Shown here one piece after another: positions 33,698 through 45,282 of a stretch of 64,000 bases of DNA (position 1 is the first letter of the stretch; every line of letters begins with the position of its first letter). The notes under the pieces were generated by a model. That model saw nothing but the letters and a program-made list of their open reading frames with translations. It ran no database searches and was not told the origin of the DNA. The DNA lies in NCBI GenBank assembly GCA_015143295.1, contig CM026566.1, forward strand, positions 8,667,072 to 8,731,071. Direction: 5' to 3'. This DNA comes from Tetracentron sinense (lineage: Eukaryota; Streptophyta; Magnoliopsida; Trochodendrales; Trochodendraceae). The position numbers and the translations under genes are program-made.

Positions 33698-33731
33698 GAG
33701 GTAAAACATATCGTACGATATGCCCCACCTC
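33698..33731 (-). other. Long hairpin around CATATCGTACGATATG
   Basis: A perfect 16-bp palindrome CATATCGTACGATATG lies inside outer arms GAGGT/ACCTC. On the sense RNA, GGGG and UUUU between them can pair as G-U, giving a nearly continuous 15-bp stem. The identical copy in the 5' LTR is at 41143-41176. Confidence 0.65.
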
Positions 33732-34576
33732 TAAATCCCATTCTTGAAAACCTCGGTAAATCATGTCATGTATGCGTGCTCGTGAGGTCGTGTGCATACT
33801 TACATTTGGAATTAAATATGGCATTTGAGTAATTCATAACACATAACATCAATGATTTGGGCGATTTAATATTGATATCATTTAGGGAAAGCGAACAATC
33901 ACACTATCATAACCCTAGCAATTTCCATAAACCTTAAACATGCATTTTCTTAATTTATCATTCATTTTATTCACCTTGGCATTTCATCAAACATGGTACA
34001 TTCATTATTCATTAACCCTACAACATGCTTTTCTAGGTGGGTTATACTCACATCACACTTGTATGTTTATTATTAGTACTATGCCCTTCCCCATTCATTC
34101 ATTACATCATCCACACGGCATCCATTCGCCAACATCCCTCTCCATTTACCATACATACCACCCATCTCATAATATATATATATATATATATATGAAGGAA
34201 AACAAGAAGAAATAAGGGAAGGAGAGGCTATAACTAGGAGGGTAGTAAAAAGTACCGACCTTGAAGAGATGAGGAAGAAACCCCTCTTCCAAACGACCGT
34301 GAGTTGCTGCCCTAGCTTGGAACACGAGCTCCACCCGAGCTTGAGCCGAGATCTTGAAGGAAAACGTGCTTGAGGATAATCTAGGGTCTCAAACCCTTTG
34401 ATTTCCCTTCCAAAAATCAAACCCTAGGTTAGGGATCGCCTTCTTCTCCCTTCCTTAGCTCTCAATCTTCTAAGTATTGCAAATAAGCCCTAAAGGCTCG
34501 GGCAAGACTCTTAAGGTAAGAGTAAACCACTCAAAAGACTAAAACACCCTTCTAAATTTTCTGCAAAAACGCGAGT

Positions 34577-34761
34577 ACCGAGCGATCGGTGTTAATGACC
34601 GATCGATCGGTTGCCTACCGATCGATCGGTGTTTATGACCGATCGACCGGTCAAAAACTCACTCTCTGGAAAATTTCCCCATACAAACTTTCTGACCGCG
34701 CGATAGCTACCGATCGATCGGTTATGGACCGATCGATCGCTGACTGGACCGAGCGATCGGT
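34577..34761 (-). promoter_or_regulatory. ACCGATCGATCGGT motif array in U3 (A, 3' LTR)
   Basis: Seven motif copies, at least three of them perfect 14-bp palindromes, 210-395 bp from the LTR sense start. Confidence 0.65.
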
Positions 34762-34971
34762 TCTCTGTATGTCTGGACTGTTTTGACCATATCTTTTGAC
34801 TCGCTCGTCGGATTTCGACGATTCAACTTGCGTTGGGTTCGTACTTCGAAAACGAACATTTCTGACGTTTCGGAATTTCCAATTTATTCCTTATTTATTA
34901 ATTGCATTACTTTAAAGGAAAAATGGCTACGAAGGGTCATGCATAAATGTGAAAAGGTCCGGGGCTCTACA

Positions 34972-34984
34972 TCCTTCCCCCCTT
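34972..34984 (-). other. Polypurine tract of element A
   Basis: The minus strand reads AAGGGGGGAAGGA directly against the 3' LTR start TGTAGAGCC. Confidence 0.9.
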
Positions 34985-35072
34985 ACAAAATTTCGTCCTC
35001 GAAATTTGGATGAGACATGCATTACAGAATCAAACAATATTACAAGCTACATATACAAAACCTATACAAAAT

Positions 35073-38000
35073 TCATTCAAACAATTCCGGGTACTTCGCT
35101 TTGACTTCGGCTTCACGCTCCCATGTAGCTTCTTCCCGAGCATGGTGTTGCCACTGCACGAGAACCAAAGGGATTGTCTTGTTGCGAAGCACTTGATCTC
35201 TCCGATCCAATATGTGAATCGGCTTCTCAACCAACGTGAGATCTTCTCGAATTTCCAACGGTTCCAATTCTAGTATATGCGAAGGGTCCGCAATGTACTT
35301 CCGAAGCATAGACACGTGGAAAACGTTGTGAACCGCGGCCATGTGAGGTGGAAGAGCTACTCGATAAGCAACTTCACCAACCCGCGTGATAATCTCAAAC
35401 GGTCCAACATAGCGAGGACTAAGCTTGCCTCTTTTGCCGAATCTCATAATCCCTTTGCTAGGAGATACTTTCACAAAGACTCGATCCCCTACTTGAAATT
35501 CCAAGTCCCTGCGGCGCGTGTCTGCATAGCTCTTTTGGCGATCTTGAGCGGCTTTCAACCGATCCCGGATGATCTTGACTATACTAGCTGTTTGCTCAAT
35601 CAACTCCGGACCAAGTACTTTTCTTTCTCCTACCTCATCCCAGTAGAGAGGAGACCTGCAGCTTCGCCCATACAAAGCCTCGAACGGAGCCATTTGGATA
35701 CTCGCCTGATAGCTATTGTTGTAGGCAAACTCCACCAAAGGCAAGTGCTCTTCCCAACTGCCTTTGAAATCCAGCATACAAGCCCGAAGCATATCTTCTA
35801 TTACTTGGTTCACCCTCTCGGTTTGTCCATCCGTTTGTGGATGAAAAGCAGTGCTGAAATCAAGTCGGGAACCCATAGCTTCCTGAAAGCTTTTCCAAAA
35901 TCGTGAAGTGAATCTTGGATCCCGATCCGACACAATACTGACAGGCACTCCGTGCAACCTCACCACTTCCTTGATGTACAAAGCAGCTAACTGACTAGAG
36001 TTGGAAGTAGTTCGGTAAGGCAAGAAGTGAGCGGACTTCGTCAAACGATCCACTACTACCCATATCGCATCTGAACCCCTTGTTGTCTTTGGCAAGCCAA
36101 CTATGAAATCCATGGATATGTTCTCCCATTTCCACTCGGGGATCGGAAGGGACTGTAATAGACCTGCGGGCCGCATGTGTTCTGCTTTCACCTGTTGGCA
36201 CACCAAGCACCGAGCTACATATTCCGCAACCTCCCTCTTCATATTCCGCCACCAAAAGTGACTCTTGAGGTTCCGGTACATCTTCGTACCCCCTGGATGC
36301 ACAGTGTACTTTGCCCGGTGGGCTTCATCCATAATCTCCCTCCGAAGATTTGCATTGGCTGGAACACACAGCCTTCCCTTGAATGTGATAGCACCTCGGC
36401 TAGTGAGAGAGAAGTCCTCACTACCCTTAGCAACCTCCTTATCCCGATAAGCCAACAATTCAGCATCCGTGGCTTGGTATTCTTGGATCAAATCTATAAT
36501 GTATGGCCGAACCGTGACATTTGCCAAGATAGGACTACGGACAGAGTCATTCACACTAATGTCCAGATTTGCCAAGTCTTCAAGTAGCTTCCATTCCTGC
36601 ACTAACATGCATGCTAATAACCCCGGAGGTCTTCTACTCAAAGCATCAGCCACTACATTTGCTTTACCCGGGTGGTATTGAATGGTACAATCATAGTCCT
36701 TCAGAAATTCCATCCAACGCCTTTGCCTTAGATTCAGCTCCCTTTGGGAAAAGAGATACTTGAGACTCTTGTGATCAGTGAACACATAGAACTCCACCCC
36801 ATAAAGGTAATGACGCCAAATCTTGAGTGCAAACACGACTGCGGCAAGCTCTAAGTCGTGCGTGGGGTAATTCTTCTCATGCTCCTTCAATTGCCTTGAT
36901 GCATAGGCAATGACCTTCTTGTGTTGCATAAGCACACATCCAAGTCCAACGCGTGAGGCATCACTGTACACCTCATACCCAAGAGGTCCAGATGGTACTG
37001 TAAGGACAGGAGCTGTAGTAAGCCTCTTCTTCAGTTCCGTGAAACTGATCTCACACTTGTCGCTCCAAACAAACTTCGCATTCTTCCTTGTCAGGTGAGT
37101 AAGCGGTGCTGCAAGGCTAGAGAAACCCTCTACAAATCTCCTGTAGTAGCCTGCCAGCCCAAGAAAGCTGCGTATCTCAGTAACACTCTTGGGCCTCGCC
37201 CAACTCATAACAGCTTCTATCTTCTTCGGATCAACAGAGATGCCTTCCGCAGAAACAACGTGGCCTAGGAATGCCACCTCTTCCAACCAAAACTCACACT
37301 TGCTAATTTTGGCGTATAGCTTGTGTTCTCTTAACATTTCCAATGCGAGGCGAAGGTCGCGTATGTGATCTTCCCGGTTCTGGGAATAGACCAAAATGTC
37401 ATCAACAAATACAATCACGCACCGATCTAGGTATGGTCTGAACACCCGGTTCATCAAATCCATAAAGGCTGCCGGCGCGTTCGTGAGTCCAAAAGGCATC
37501 ACCAAGAACTCGTAGTGTCCATACCGAGTCCTGAAAGCAGTTTTGGGAACATCTTTCGCCTTAATCTTTAACTGGTGATAGCCTGATCGAAGATCTATCT
37601 TTGAGAAAAATCTCGCTCCCTTCAACTGATCGAACAAGTCATCAATCCTAGGCAAGGGATACCTATTCTTTATAGTGACTTTGTTCAATTGCCGGTAATC
37701 GACACACATCCGCATCGAGCCATCTTTCTTCTTAACAAACAACACTGGGGCACCCCATGGTGAGACACTTGGTCGAATGAAGCCAAGGCCTTGCAATTCC
37801 TCCAACTGAGTCTTTAACTCCTTGAGTTCAATAGGGGCCATTCTATATGGAGCTCTGAATACAGGAGCTGTGCCTGGTGCAAGCTCGATCATAAACTCAA
37901 TCTCCCTGTCTGGAGGCAATCCTGGCAACTCCTCTGGAAATACATCCAGGAACTCACTCACAACCGGAATAGTTGATGAGTCCTTTGCCTCGGGGTTAGC

Positions 38001-38398
38001 TAAGCTCAATGCCGCAAAGCGAGCAATAGATCTGCTTTTCAACCCGCGAAAGTGGAATGGTTTTCCTCCTATTGGCTTGAAGAGTACCATTTTCTCAAAG
38101 CAAGCTACATGCCCATGATGTGCTGCTAACCAATCCATTCCCAATATAACATCGAAGTCCTGGAATCCAAGGACGATGAGATCAACCGCCAATTCGTGGC
38201 TTCCAACTTGGACCACACTATTTCTATACACTTTATCTGCCAATACTGTTTTGCCGAGAGGAGTCGAAATGGCTAACTCCGGTTCTAGCTGACTTGGCCC
38301 TGCAGAAAAACCTTCTGAAAAACTCGGCGAGACAAACGAATGAGTAGACCCGGTATCAATCAATACTCGAGCCAAATACTCATTGACTAGTAGGGTTC
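35073..38398 (-). CDS. pol: Tekay pol: protease, RT, RNase H, integrase, chromodomain
   Basis: The replication polyprotein. It is open from 38507, but the first 36 codons lie in the putative intron, so I start it at the acceptor; no initiator codon is expected because it should be fused to Gag by splicing. Residue numbers count from 38507. Protease [10 protein letters not shown] at 49-58. RT about 250-430, with [19 protein letters not shown] and FVDDILVYS (catalytic DD 369-370). RNase H about 510-625 (D516, E553, D578). Integrase: zinc site H730/H737/C767/C770 and core D800, D861, E897 (D-35-E). Chromodomain-like tail about 1098-1140 ([20 protein letters not shown]). All catalytic residues expected for the family are present and there is no frame break. 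The stop is at 35073-35075, about 100 bp before the PPT. Confidence 0.96.
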
Positions 38399-38539
38399 CT
38401 GAAATTTTAACTAGTGGAGTTAATCCATGCATCAACAGAGTATACACATAGGTATATATATATATCATACCAAGTATGTACACAAGGAATAAAACGCAAC
38501 ATATCAATCATGAATAACAAAATAATTCCAAACGCGTAC
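38399..38539 (-). other. Putative gag-pol intron of element A
   Basis: 141 bp, AT-rich. In sense the donor is CAAG|GTACGC and the acceptor TTAAAATTTCAG|GAACCC, with GATTAAC as a possible branch site about 25-30 nt upstream. The exons join in phase 1: 1249 nt of gag plus 3326 nt of pol make 1525 codons including stop. Unspliced RNA stops at TGA inside the intron. Confidence 0.7.
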
Positions 38540-39788
38540 CTTGCACCACATCATCAGATGCAAGTGCATCACCCTCTGTCAAAGCAAATACACGCCCCTG
38601 GTTCGCCTGGCGAGACTGAGGTGTAGACCGGGTAGTCTGAGATGACGCCTGATATGATCCTGCTGGGCGTGTCGGGGGCTTACTACCCTGAGACTGGCCT
38701 GGTAAATGCCGGCTAGGGCAATCCCTGATCATGTGGCCCTGGCGACCGCAATGATAACATCCACCAGATGCTCTTCGGCAATCTCCTGCCGGATGCCTTT
38801 TGCCGCATGAAGTGCAGACCTCATATGTGTAGGCTGGAGGGACCGGAGGTGGTGTATACCTTGCTGCCTGAGGGGTAACTGGCCGTGGGGCCGGGAGAGC
38901 CTGAGGTCGAGGTGCCTGGGGTACATACTGCCGGGGTGCTGGAGGCACATAAGTCGGCCTCATCTGTGGTGCTGGCCATGTATACTGATAAGGACCAGTC
39001 CGGGCCCGCCTCTCTAAAGGTACCGAACCACTAGATTGGCCTCTCGCCAATTCTCTCTTCTTGGACACGGTCTCTGAATTGGTCTCAACCAACAAGGCTT
39101 TATCCACTACTTCGGCGTAAGTGGTGTGCCTGAAGACCGACACTTTCTCCATGATGACATCCTTGAGCCCTTGCTCAAACCTCCTCGCCTTCATTGCCTC
39201 GGTGGCAATCATATGTGTCGCGAAGCGTGATAGCTCCGAGAACTTGGCCTCATAAGCAGCCACAGACATCGAACCTTGCTCAAGGTTGATGAATTCTCTC
39301 TCTTTCTTTTCCCGTGCACCGATCGGAAAATACTTCTTGTAAAAAGTATCCTTGAACTCCTCCCAAGTCCAAGGTTGACCCTGCATGGTCAAGTCTCGCG
39401 TCCTCAATGCGGACAACCACCAATGGTGGGCTTCACCCTCTAGCATGAAAACTGCCCATGCTACTCTATCCTCCTCTGTAGGCGAGAGGACTGCAAAAAT
39501 CTTCTCCATCTGGAGGATCCACGCCTCCGCAGCAAGAGGGTCCACACTCCCATGGAAGGATGGAGGCCTCAATCTCCTGAATGCCTCAACTCCAGCTGTA
39601 CGATGTACTGGAGCTGCGGGCGGTGGAGTAGGTGCCGCTGATGCCGGTATAGTTTGCCGAGCCGCCAGGATGGCGAGTGTCTCAGCAATAGAGCCTAAGA
39701 CCTGGGAGAGGTCCGGCTGCTCATCCTCATCTCTGGAAGAAGATGAAGCTCTGGTGTGTGGTCCACGACCCCGTGTGCCCCGCCTCAT
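38508..39788 (-). CDS. gag: Tekay Gag, intact
   Basis: Capsid and nucleocapsid protein that assembles the particle and packages RNA. 426 residues as read without splicing; 416 of them lie before the donor site. It starts MRRGTRGRG at 39788, the start also seen in B and C. The retrotransposon gag domain spans about residues 70-235 (RLRPPSFHGSVDP, LEGEAHHWW, FYKKYFPIG). A proline-rich linker follows at 270-320. Two zinc knuckles come next: CTSCGKRHPAGDC (C325, C328, H332, C337) and CYHCGRQGHMIRDC (C344, C347, H352, C357). The last ten residues after VVQ come from the intron and end at TGA, so this is the predicted Gag-only product. Confidence 0.95.
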   Translation of the reverse strand: MRRGTRGRGPHTRASSSSRDEDEQPDLSQVLGSIAETLAILAARQTIPASAAPTPPPAAPVHRTAGVEAFRRLRPPSFHGSVDPLAAEAWILQMEKIFAVLSPTEEDRVAWAVFMLEGEAHHWWLSALRTRDLTMQGQPWTWEEFKDTFYKKYFPIGAREKKEREFINLEQGSMSVAAYEAKFSELSRFATHMIATEAMKARRFEQGLKDVIMEKVSVFRHTTYAEVVDKALLVETNSETVSKKRELARGQSSGSVPLERRARTGPYQYTWPAPQMRPTYVPPAPRQYVPQAPRPQALPAPRPVTPQAARYTPPPVPPAYTYEVCTSCGKRHPAGDCRRASGGCYHCGRQGHMIRDCPSRHLPGQSQGSKPPTRPAGSYQASSQTTRSTPQSRQANQGRVFALTEGDALASDDVVQGTRLELFCYS

Positions 39789-40132
39789 GACTAAAGTCCT
39801 GAGAACAATAGCACCACATGAGTCTCACTAAAACCACAGTTTATTTCCATGTCATTTCACAATAATTCAATTTGTATTAGTTGTATAATACTAATATACA
39901 TCACATCAAGTCATCAGAGTATTCATCACATTATACTTATACTTTAGTGTTCTAGCGTACCTAGGACCCGTACTTGGTTAATGCAACCATTTTAGACTAA
40001 GACTAAAGTTTAGTCTTAAACTTGGAACCAGACTCGTTCCCGACTCACTTCCTTCCTAACTTGTTTCCTAACATATGCTCTTGTCAAGCCGTGGTATAAG
40101 ATTCTAAGTGACCCTAGAGACCTAAAGCCTAA

Positions 40133-40144
40133 GCTCTGATACCA
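40133..40144 (-). other. tRNA-iMet primer binding site of element A
   Basis: The minus strand reads TGGTATCAGAGC, a perfect match to the plant initiator tRNA-Met 3' end, four bases inside the 5' LTR. The remaining leader, 39789-40132, is untranslated and shows no other feature. Confidence 0.95.
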
Positions 40145-40880
40145 CTTTTGTCGCGACCCAAAACCCACCCTAGGAGTTAGAGTGAATCTTGGACGACTCA
40201 ATCATGACTTACATGACTTGCTTGACAAACCAACCTGCAAAACCCCACAGAGCATATACAATAGAGGACATCATAGCGGAAACATAACTATAAAACACAG
40301 CGGAAGTCTAACAAACCTCTAAGTATATACATATGGTCCAAGTTTATACAAAAAAAAAGTAACCAAAAGAAAGTGCGGACAGACCCGCCAAAATACATGG
40401 ATAAAATCTCTCATCTCACCCACAGCTAATCCTCTCAGAATCTACAACCACCTAATGGTAACCCTCAACTGGAGGTTCCTCAAAAGGCTCCTCGACGTAC
40501 TCCTCCTCCACCCAAGGGCTCGGAGCACAGATATCAAATGGAGCAGCTGCTCCGCCATCACCTGCCGACATAAGAAGTACGGCTGAGCATGGAATACTCA
40601 GTGGGTACTAAATACTAACCAATAGTCATAGCATACAGATAGCATATATAAAGCAGGAGACAATTCATGCATATAAAACAGGAAAAATTCATATCAGGAC
40701 AATAAAGTAAAGGAGTATATAATCATGCTTGAATTCATAAAAGCCGGTAAAACCCTTGAAAATACCGTGCACTTGACTTGACTGAAAATACCATTTCCTT
40801 GCTTGGAAGCTTGTCACGTTTGTCTTATCCTATCGTATCATGCGTGTCATGCCATGTCATGCTTGCTTTGAAAGTAAACT

Positions 40881-41105
40881 ACTTGTGAGGGAAGGGAGAC
40901 CCTTCATCCTAAATGCCCATGCTTGTCATGCCATGTCATGCTTGCTTGGAAAAGTAAACTACTTGTGAGGGAAGGGAGACCCTTCTTCCTAAATGCTCAT
41001 GTCATGTCCTTTCACTTGTGAGATGTTCTTGTGAGATGTACTTGCGAGGGAAGGGAGGCCCTTCTTATGTTAAGTATGCACTTGCGAGGGAAGGGAGACC
41101 CTTCT
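40881..41105 (-). repeat. LTR minisatellite of AAGGGAGACCCTT units (A, 5' LTR)
   Basis: Same unit count and spacing as 33436-33660; no slippage is seen between the two LTRs. Confidence 0.75.
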
Positions 41106-42021
41106 TATGAAAATGCATGATTGTCTTGTCCTTGCCAAAAGCGAGGTAAAACATATCGTACGATATGCCCCACCTCTAAATCCCATTCTTGAAAACCTCG
41201 GTAAATCATGTCATGTATGCGTGCTCGTGAGGTCGTGTGCATACTTACATTTGGAATTAAATATGGCATTTGAGTAATTCATAACACATAACATCAATGA
41301 TTTGGGCGATTTAATATTGATATCATTTAGGGAAAGCGAACAATCACACTATCATAACCCTAGCAATTTCCATAAACCTTAAACATGCATTTTCTTAATT
41401 TATCATTCATTTTATTCACCTTGGCATTTCATCAAACATGGTACATTCATTATTCATTAACCCTACAACATGCTTTTCTAGGTGGGTTATACTCACATCA
41501 CACTTGTATGTTTATTATTAGTACTATGCCCTTCCCCATTCATTCATTACATCATCCACACGGCATCCATTCGCCAACATCCCTCTCCATTTACCATACA
41601 TACCACCCATCTCATAATATATATATATATATATATATGAAGGAAAACAAGAAGAAATAAGGGAAGGAGAGGCTATAACTAGGAGGGTAGTAAAAAGTAC
41701 CGACCTTGAAGAGATGAGGAAGAAACCCCTCTTCCAAACGACCGTGAGTTGCTGCCCTAGCTTGGAACACGAGCTCCACCCGAGCTTGAGCCGAGATCTT
41801 GAAGGAAAACGTGCTTGAGGATAATCTAGGGTCTCAAACCCTTTGATTTCCCTTCCAAAAATCAAACCCTAGGTTAGGGATCGCCTTCTTCTCCCTTCCT
41901 TAGCTCTCAATCTTCTAAGTATTGCAAATAAGCCCTAAAGGCTCGGGCAAGACTCTTAAGGTAAGAGTAAACCACTCAAAAGACTAAAACACCCTTCTAA
42001 ATTTTCTGCAAAAACGCGAGT

Positions 42022-42206
42022 ACCGAGCGATCGGTGTTAATGACCGATCGATCGGTTGCCTACCGATCGATCGGTGTTTATGACCGATCGACCGGTCAAA
42101 AACTCACTCTCTGGAAAATTTCCCCATACAAACTTTCTGACCGCGCGATAGCTACCGATCGATCGGTTATGGACCGATCGATCGCTGACTGGACCGAGCG
42201 ATCGGT
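42022..42206 (-). promoter_or_regulatory. ACCGATCGATCGGT motif array in U3 (A, 5' LTR)
   Basis: Copy of 34577-34761 in the transcribing LTR of the intact element; this is the copy to test for promoter function. Confidence 0.65.
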
Positions 42207-42416
42207 TCTCTGTATGTCTGGACTGTTTTGACCATATCTTTTGACTCGCTCGTCGGATTTCGACGATTCAACTTGCGTTGGGTTCGTACTTCGAAAACGA
42301 ACATTTCTGACGTTTCGGAATTTCCAATTTATTCCTTATTTATTAATTGCATTACTTTAAAGGAAAAATGGCTACGAAGGGTCATGCATAAATGTGAAAA
42401 GGTCCGGGGCTCTACA

Positions 42417-43404
42417 ATAGGTTTGATAAATCCAGCTTTCAAAAGCTTTTCAACTTCAATCTTGATCTGATCTTCAATATCTGGTCGAAACCTTGATGAA
42501 GGCTGCTTTGCCAGTATATATCCTGATTCAATATTCAACTTGTGCATGACTAGTGTAGGATCTAGTCTCGGCATTTCTTCATAATTCCAAGCAAAAACAT
42601 CTTTGAATTCTTTGAGCAACTTTATCAACTCTTCTCTGTCCTCTGGATTCAATTTTTAGCTTATGAGTACCGGACGTTGCTCCTTTGAGCCTTCAGCAAG
42701 ATTTATCTCTTCAAGTTTTTCTTAGACCGCTTTCACACCATCCTACATCTGATCTGGTGCTTCCGCTTTTTCACCCATCTCCTCTACTTGAAATTCATGA
42801 TCCATAATAAGAGCCTGGCCCTTTTTTGATGAGTTTGACTCCTTTGGTTGTCATAAGACATAGAAAAATTTTCCGTCTGGTCGTACTACCCTTTTATATC
42901 CTCCTCTTTTTGTTTCATTTGTAGTATTAACTTTCTGACTTGAGCTTTCAACTTTCCCACTCTCGCCTTGCGGTCTCTTTGACACCATTGAGTTTTTTGA
43001 TGGGTTAAAGAGGCCTTAGAAACTATTGGTAGAACAACTCCTTTTAGCGTTTCAAAAGTAGTTTCTCCATCTTCTGCCATTTTATCATAAAATAATACTT
43101 CTGATATATGGGCTTCTGCCCTACCAAATGGAGTGATGGTTGTCGGCATCCTTATAACTTTGCCTTTGTACATCCCTTTAATGCACTGATGAAAGGTTGA
43201 TGGTATGAACTGGAACTTGTGGATCTAAGGGTGGCCTAGCAAGATGTGATAGCTTACATCTGCTTCGATGACATGCACTCTGATTAATGAATTAATTGGT
43301 CTTACTTGGAGATTGATAGTTGCATAACCAATAGTGCTTTGACATTGCCCTCCAAAACAAGATATCTCTATAGGCTGTTTTGAATTTTTTAAAGGGTTCA
43401 AATT
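42417..43404 (-). pseudogene. pol: Tat-type gypsy protease end and RT start
   Basis: In sense order: 43225-43404 carries the protease C-terminal part (SCFGGQCQSTIGYATINLQV, EADVSYHILLGHP) and then a TAG where W of GHPWIH is expected. 42886-43173 is the linker (YKGKVIRMPTTITPFGRAEA). 42329-42652 is the RT N-terminus (DREELIKLLKEFKDVFAWNY, LLKAGFIKP), which reads straight on to 32703 once element A and one ATAGG are removed. Several stops make it non-functional. Confidence 0.85.
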
Positions 43405-44185
43405 TGTAGAGCCCCAGAAGTTGAGTTCACTGTTCATGTGAATTGTGCCCTTACATGGTGTGTGTGTAAAGGCCTAAGGCCTCCCATTGTGTTCTTGATA
43501 TTATGATTAGTCAAGTGAGGGTTTTAGGTACATGGTTTGAGTCTTAAAAAGAGTGTACAGATACTCTAAGTGGGAAAAATCAAGGGTATAAAATATCCTA
43601 ACTGTTTAAATGGGTTGTTGGTGAATAGTGCTAGTGCATGAGGCATAAAGAGGCCAGAGCCTCTCACGCATGTCAGTGTGAATTTAATTATCATTGAGGT
43701 GGGTTAAAAACCTATGGAGAAGGATTTATGAGGTGTGAGTAGGGTATTGGACACAAGGGAAAAGAGTGTGAAAACACTTGAGGTGTTCTAGGTGGTGAAA
43801 AGGTATGTCTCGGCATTTGCCTCAACTTTAAAGGGCTCTAGTTTAGTCATCGTTGCTCGGAATCGAGTGATTATTGAATTTTTAGAAAGGCACTAGAACC
43901 CTCTTCAATTTTCATGCTGATCACTTTCCCTAATTTTGAGTCGGGGTTGAGTCAAAAGTCCAATTTCCAAAGTCGGGACTATTGAAAATCTGGGCTGTCG
44001 CAACCCATTGCAGACCAGTCCACTTTAGGGGCATTTTGGTCCATGCATAAAGAAGAACTATAATTTTTTAAAAACACGAAAGTTGTTCCTCTTCAAAATA
44101 CAAATCCAACGCAAGTTGATTTATCAAAATCAGACAAGTGAGTCAAAAGTTATGGCTGAAATACCAAAGCGCATTTTTGCAGAGC

Positions 44186-44290
44186 ACCGATCACTACCGA
44201 TCGCTCGGTCCACTACCGGTAGATCGGTCATAAGCACCGATCGATCGGTCCACTACCAGTAGATCGGTCATCTATCGGTCGTCTATCGGT
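44186..44290 (+). promoter_or_regulatory. ACCGATCG / ACCGGTAGATCGGT motif array in U3
   Basis: A shorter array mixing ACCGATCGATCGGT, ACCGATCGCTCGGT, CTACCGGTAGATCGGT and CTATCGGTC. The motif is drifting but stays largely self-complementary. Confidence 0.55.
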
Positions 44291-45282
44291 CCTACGCATT
44301 TTGCAGAAATTTTATTAGGGGTTTTTTTGGTCTTTTGGCCACTCCACGCTTATTTTTAAGGGTTGGCTCGAGCCAAGGGTGTTCACAAACACCCTTAGCA
44401 ATATTTTGAGAGAGAGTAAGAGGGGAGAAAAGGGGTTTTCTCCTAGGGCATCAAGTGGAGAAAGATCAAGGGTTTAGAAACCCTAGAGCATCCCAAAAGC
44501 TTGGATTTCTCAATCCACGGCTCAAGCATGTGAGGAGCACATTCTCCAAGCTCGGTAGCGTTCTTCCTCGACATTTTCAAGGGTTTCTTCCCCTATTCAA
44601 GGTTAGTACACCCTACTAACTACTTTAGTAATAACTAGGTTTATTTTAAAAGTATATTTGTAGATTTCTTTATTTCATTCTTTTCTTGACTTGTTTTATT
44701 AAATCCCTAAATTTAATCAAGAAAAAGAAGGAATGATGGATGTGGGAATGTGTGGTTAAGGCGATGGATGCCATATGGATATGATGGGTGTTATGTGATG
44801 GAAATGGTGGAAGCGTATTGTATACATAATGAACACACTTGAATGTTGATGAAATTACAACCATAAAAAGAGGAAATGAAATGGTTAGAAAGGAGTTGTG
44901 CTCTATGTGTTTGATAAAATGCATGAATGAGATAAAAACCTACGGCTAAGAACAAATTAATGAAAATGAAGAAAACGTGGCATGTAAGATGTTTGATTAA
45001 ATGCTTGTGTAAAATATAAAACCTAATCTATGGGATATGAGATAGGGATATTTCCCCAAAAAATTGTAAAAATGATGATATGCTTTATGAATTCCATAAA
45101 TCTCTCATGTGTCTATAATTGTTCAAATGCTATCTATTATCCTCAATTTTTCCATGCTATGATTATTATGTTTACAAACTACACCCACAAGTACACATGC
45201 ATGCATGAATCGACTTTTCAAGTATATGTATATAAGAAAACGACACGAATAAGAAATATGAATAAACAAGCATAAATGTCAA

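Larger units (their letters stand above)
32704..34971 (-). repeat. 3' LTR of element A
   Basis: 2268 bp, plus-strand ends TGTCGCGACCC and GGGGCTCTACA. It includes an (AT)n run near 34170 that appears to be the same length in the other LTR, a sensitive sign of recent insertion. Confidence 0.96.
32704..42416 (-). mobile_element. Tekay/Del-type Ty3-gypsy element A, intact and young
   Basis: A complete 9713-bp element flanked by a perfect ATAGG duplication (32699-32703 and 42417-42421), inserted in the RT of the Tat-type element. Order in minus-strand sense: 5' LTR 40149-42416, PBS 40133-40144, gag 38540-39788, intron 38399-38539, pol 35073-38398, PPT 34972-34984, 3' LTR 32704-34971. Both LTRs are 2268 bp and match at a constant 7445-bp offset with no difference that I found by eye. 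Gag and pol have no internal stop. Spliced, they would encode one 1524-residue polyprotein. This is the only copy here that could be autonomous. Confidence 0.97.
40149..42416 (-). repeat. 5' LTR of element A
   Basis: 2268 bp, promoter-bearing copy. It has the same landmarks as the 3' LTR at +7445: hairpin 40582-40602, minisatellite 40881-41105, long hairpin 41143-41176 and U3 motif array 42022-42206. Confidence 0.96.

Noticed and set aside
33940-34215. 91-aa ORF present twice, identical, at 33940 and 41385
   Set aside because: Duplicate only because both lie in the LTRs of element A; antisense to the element and without domain features.
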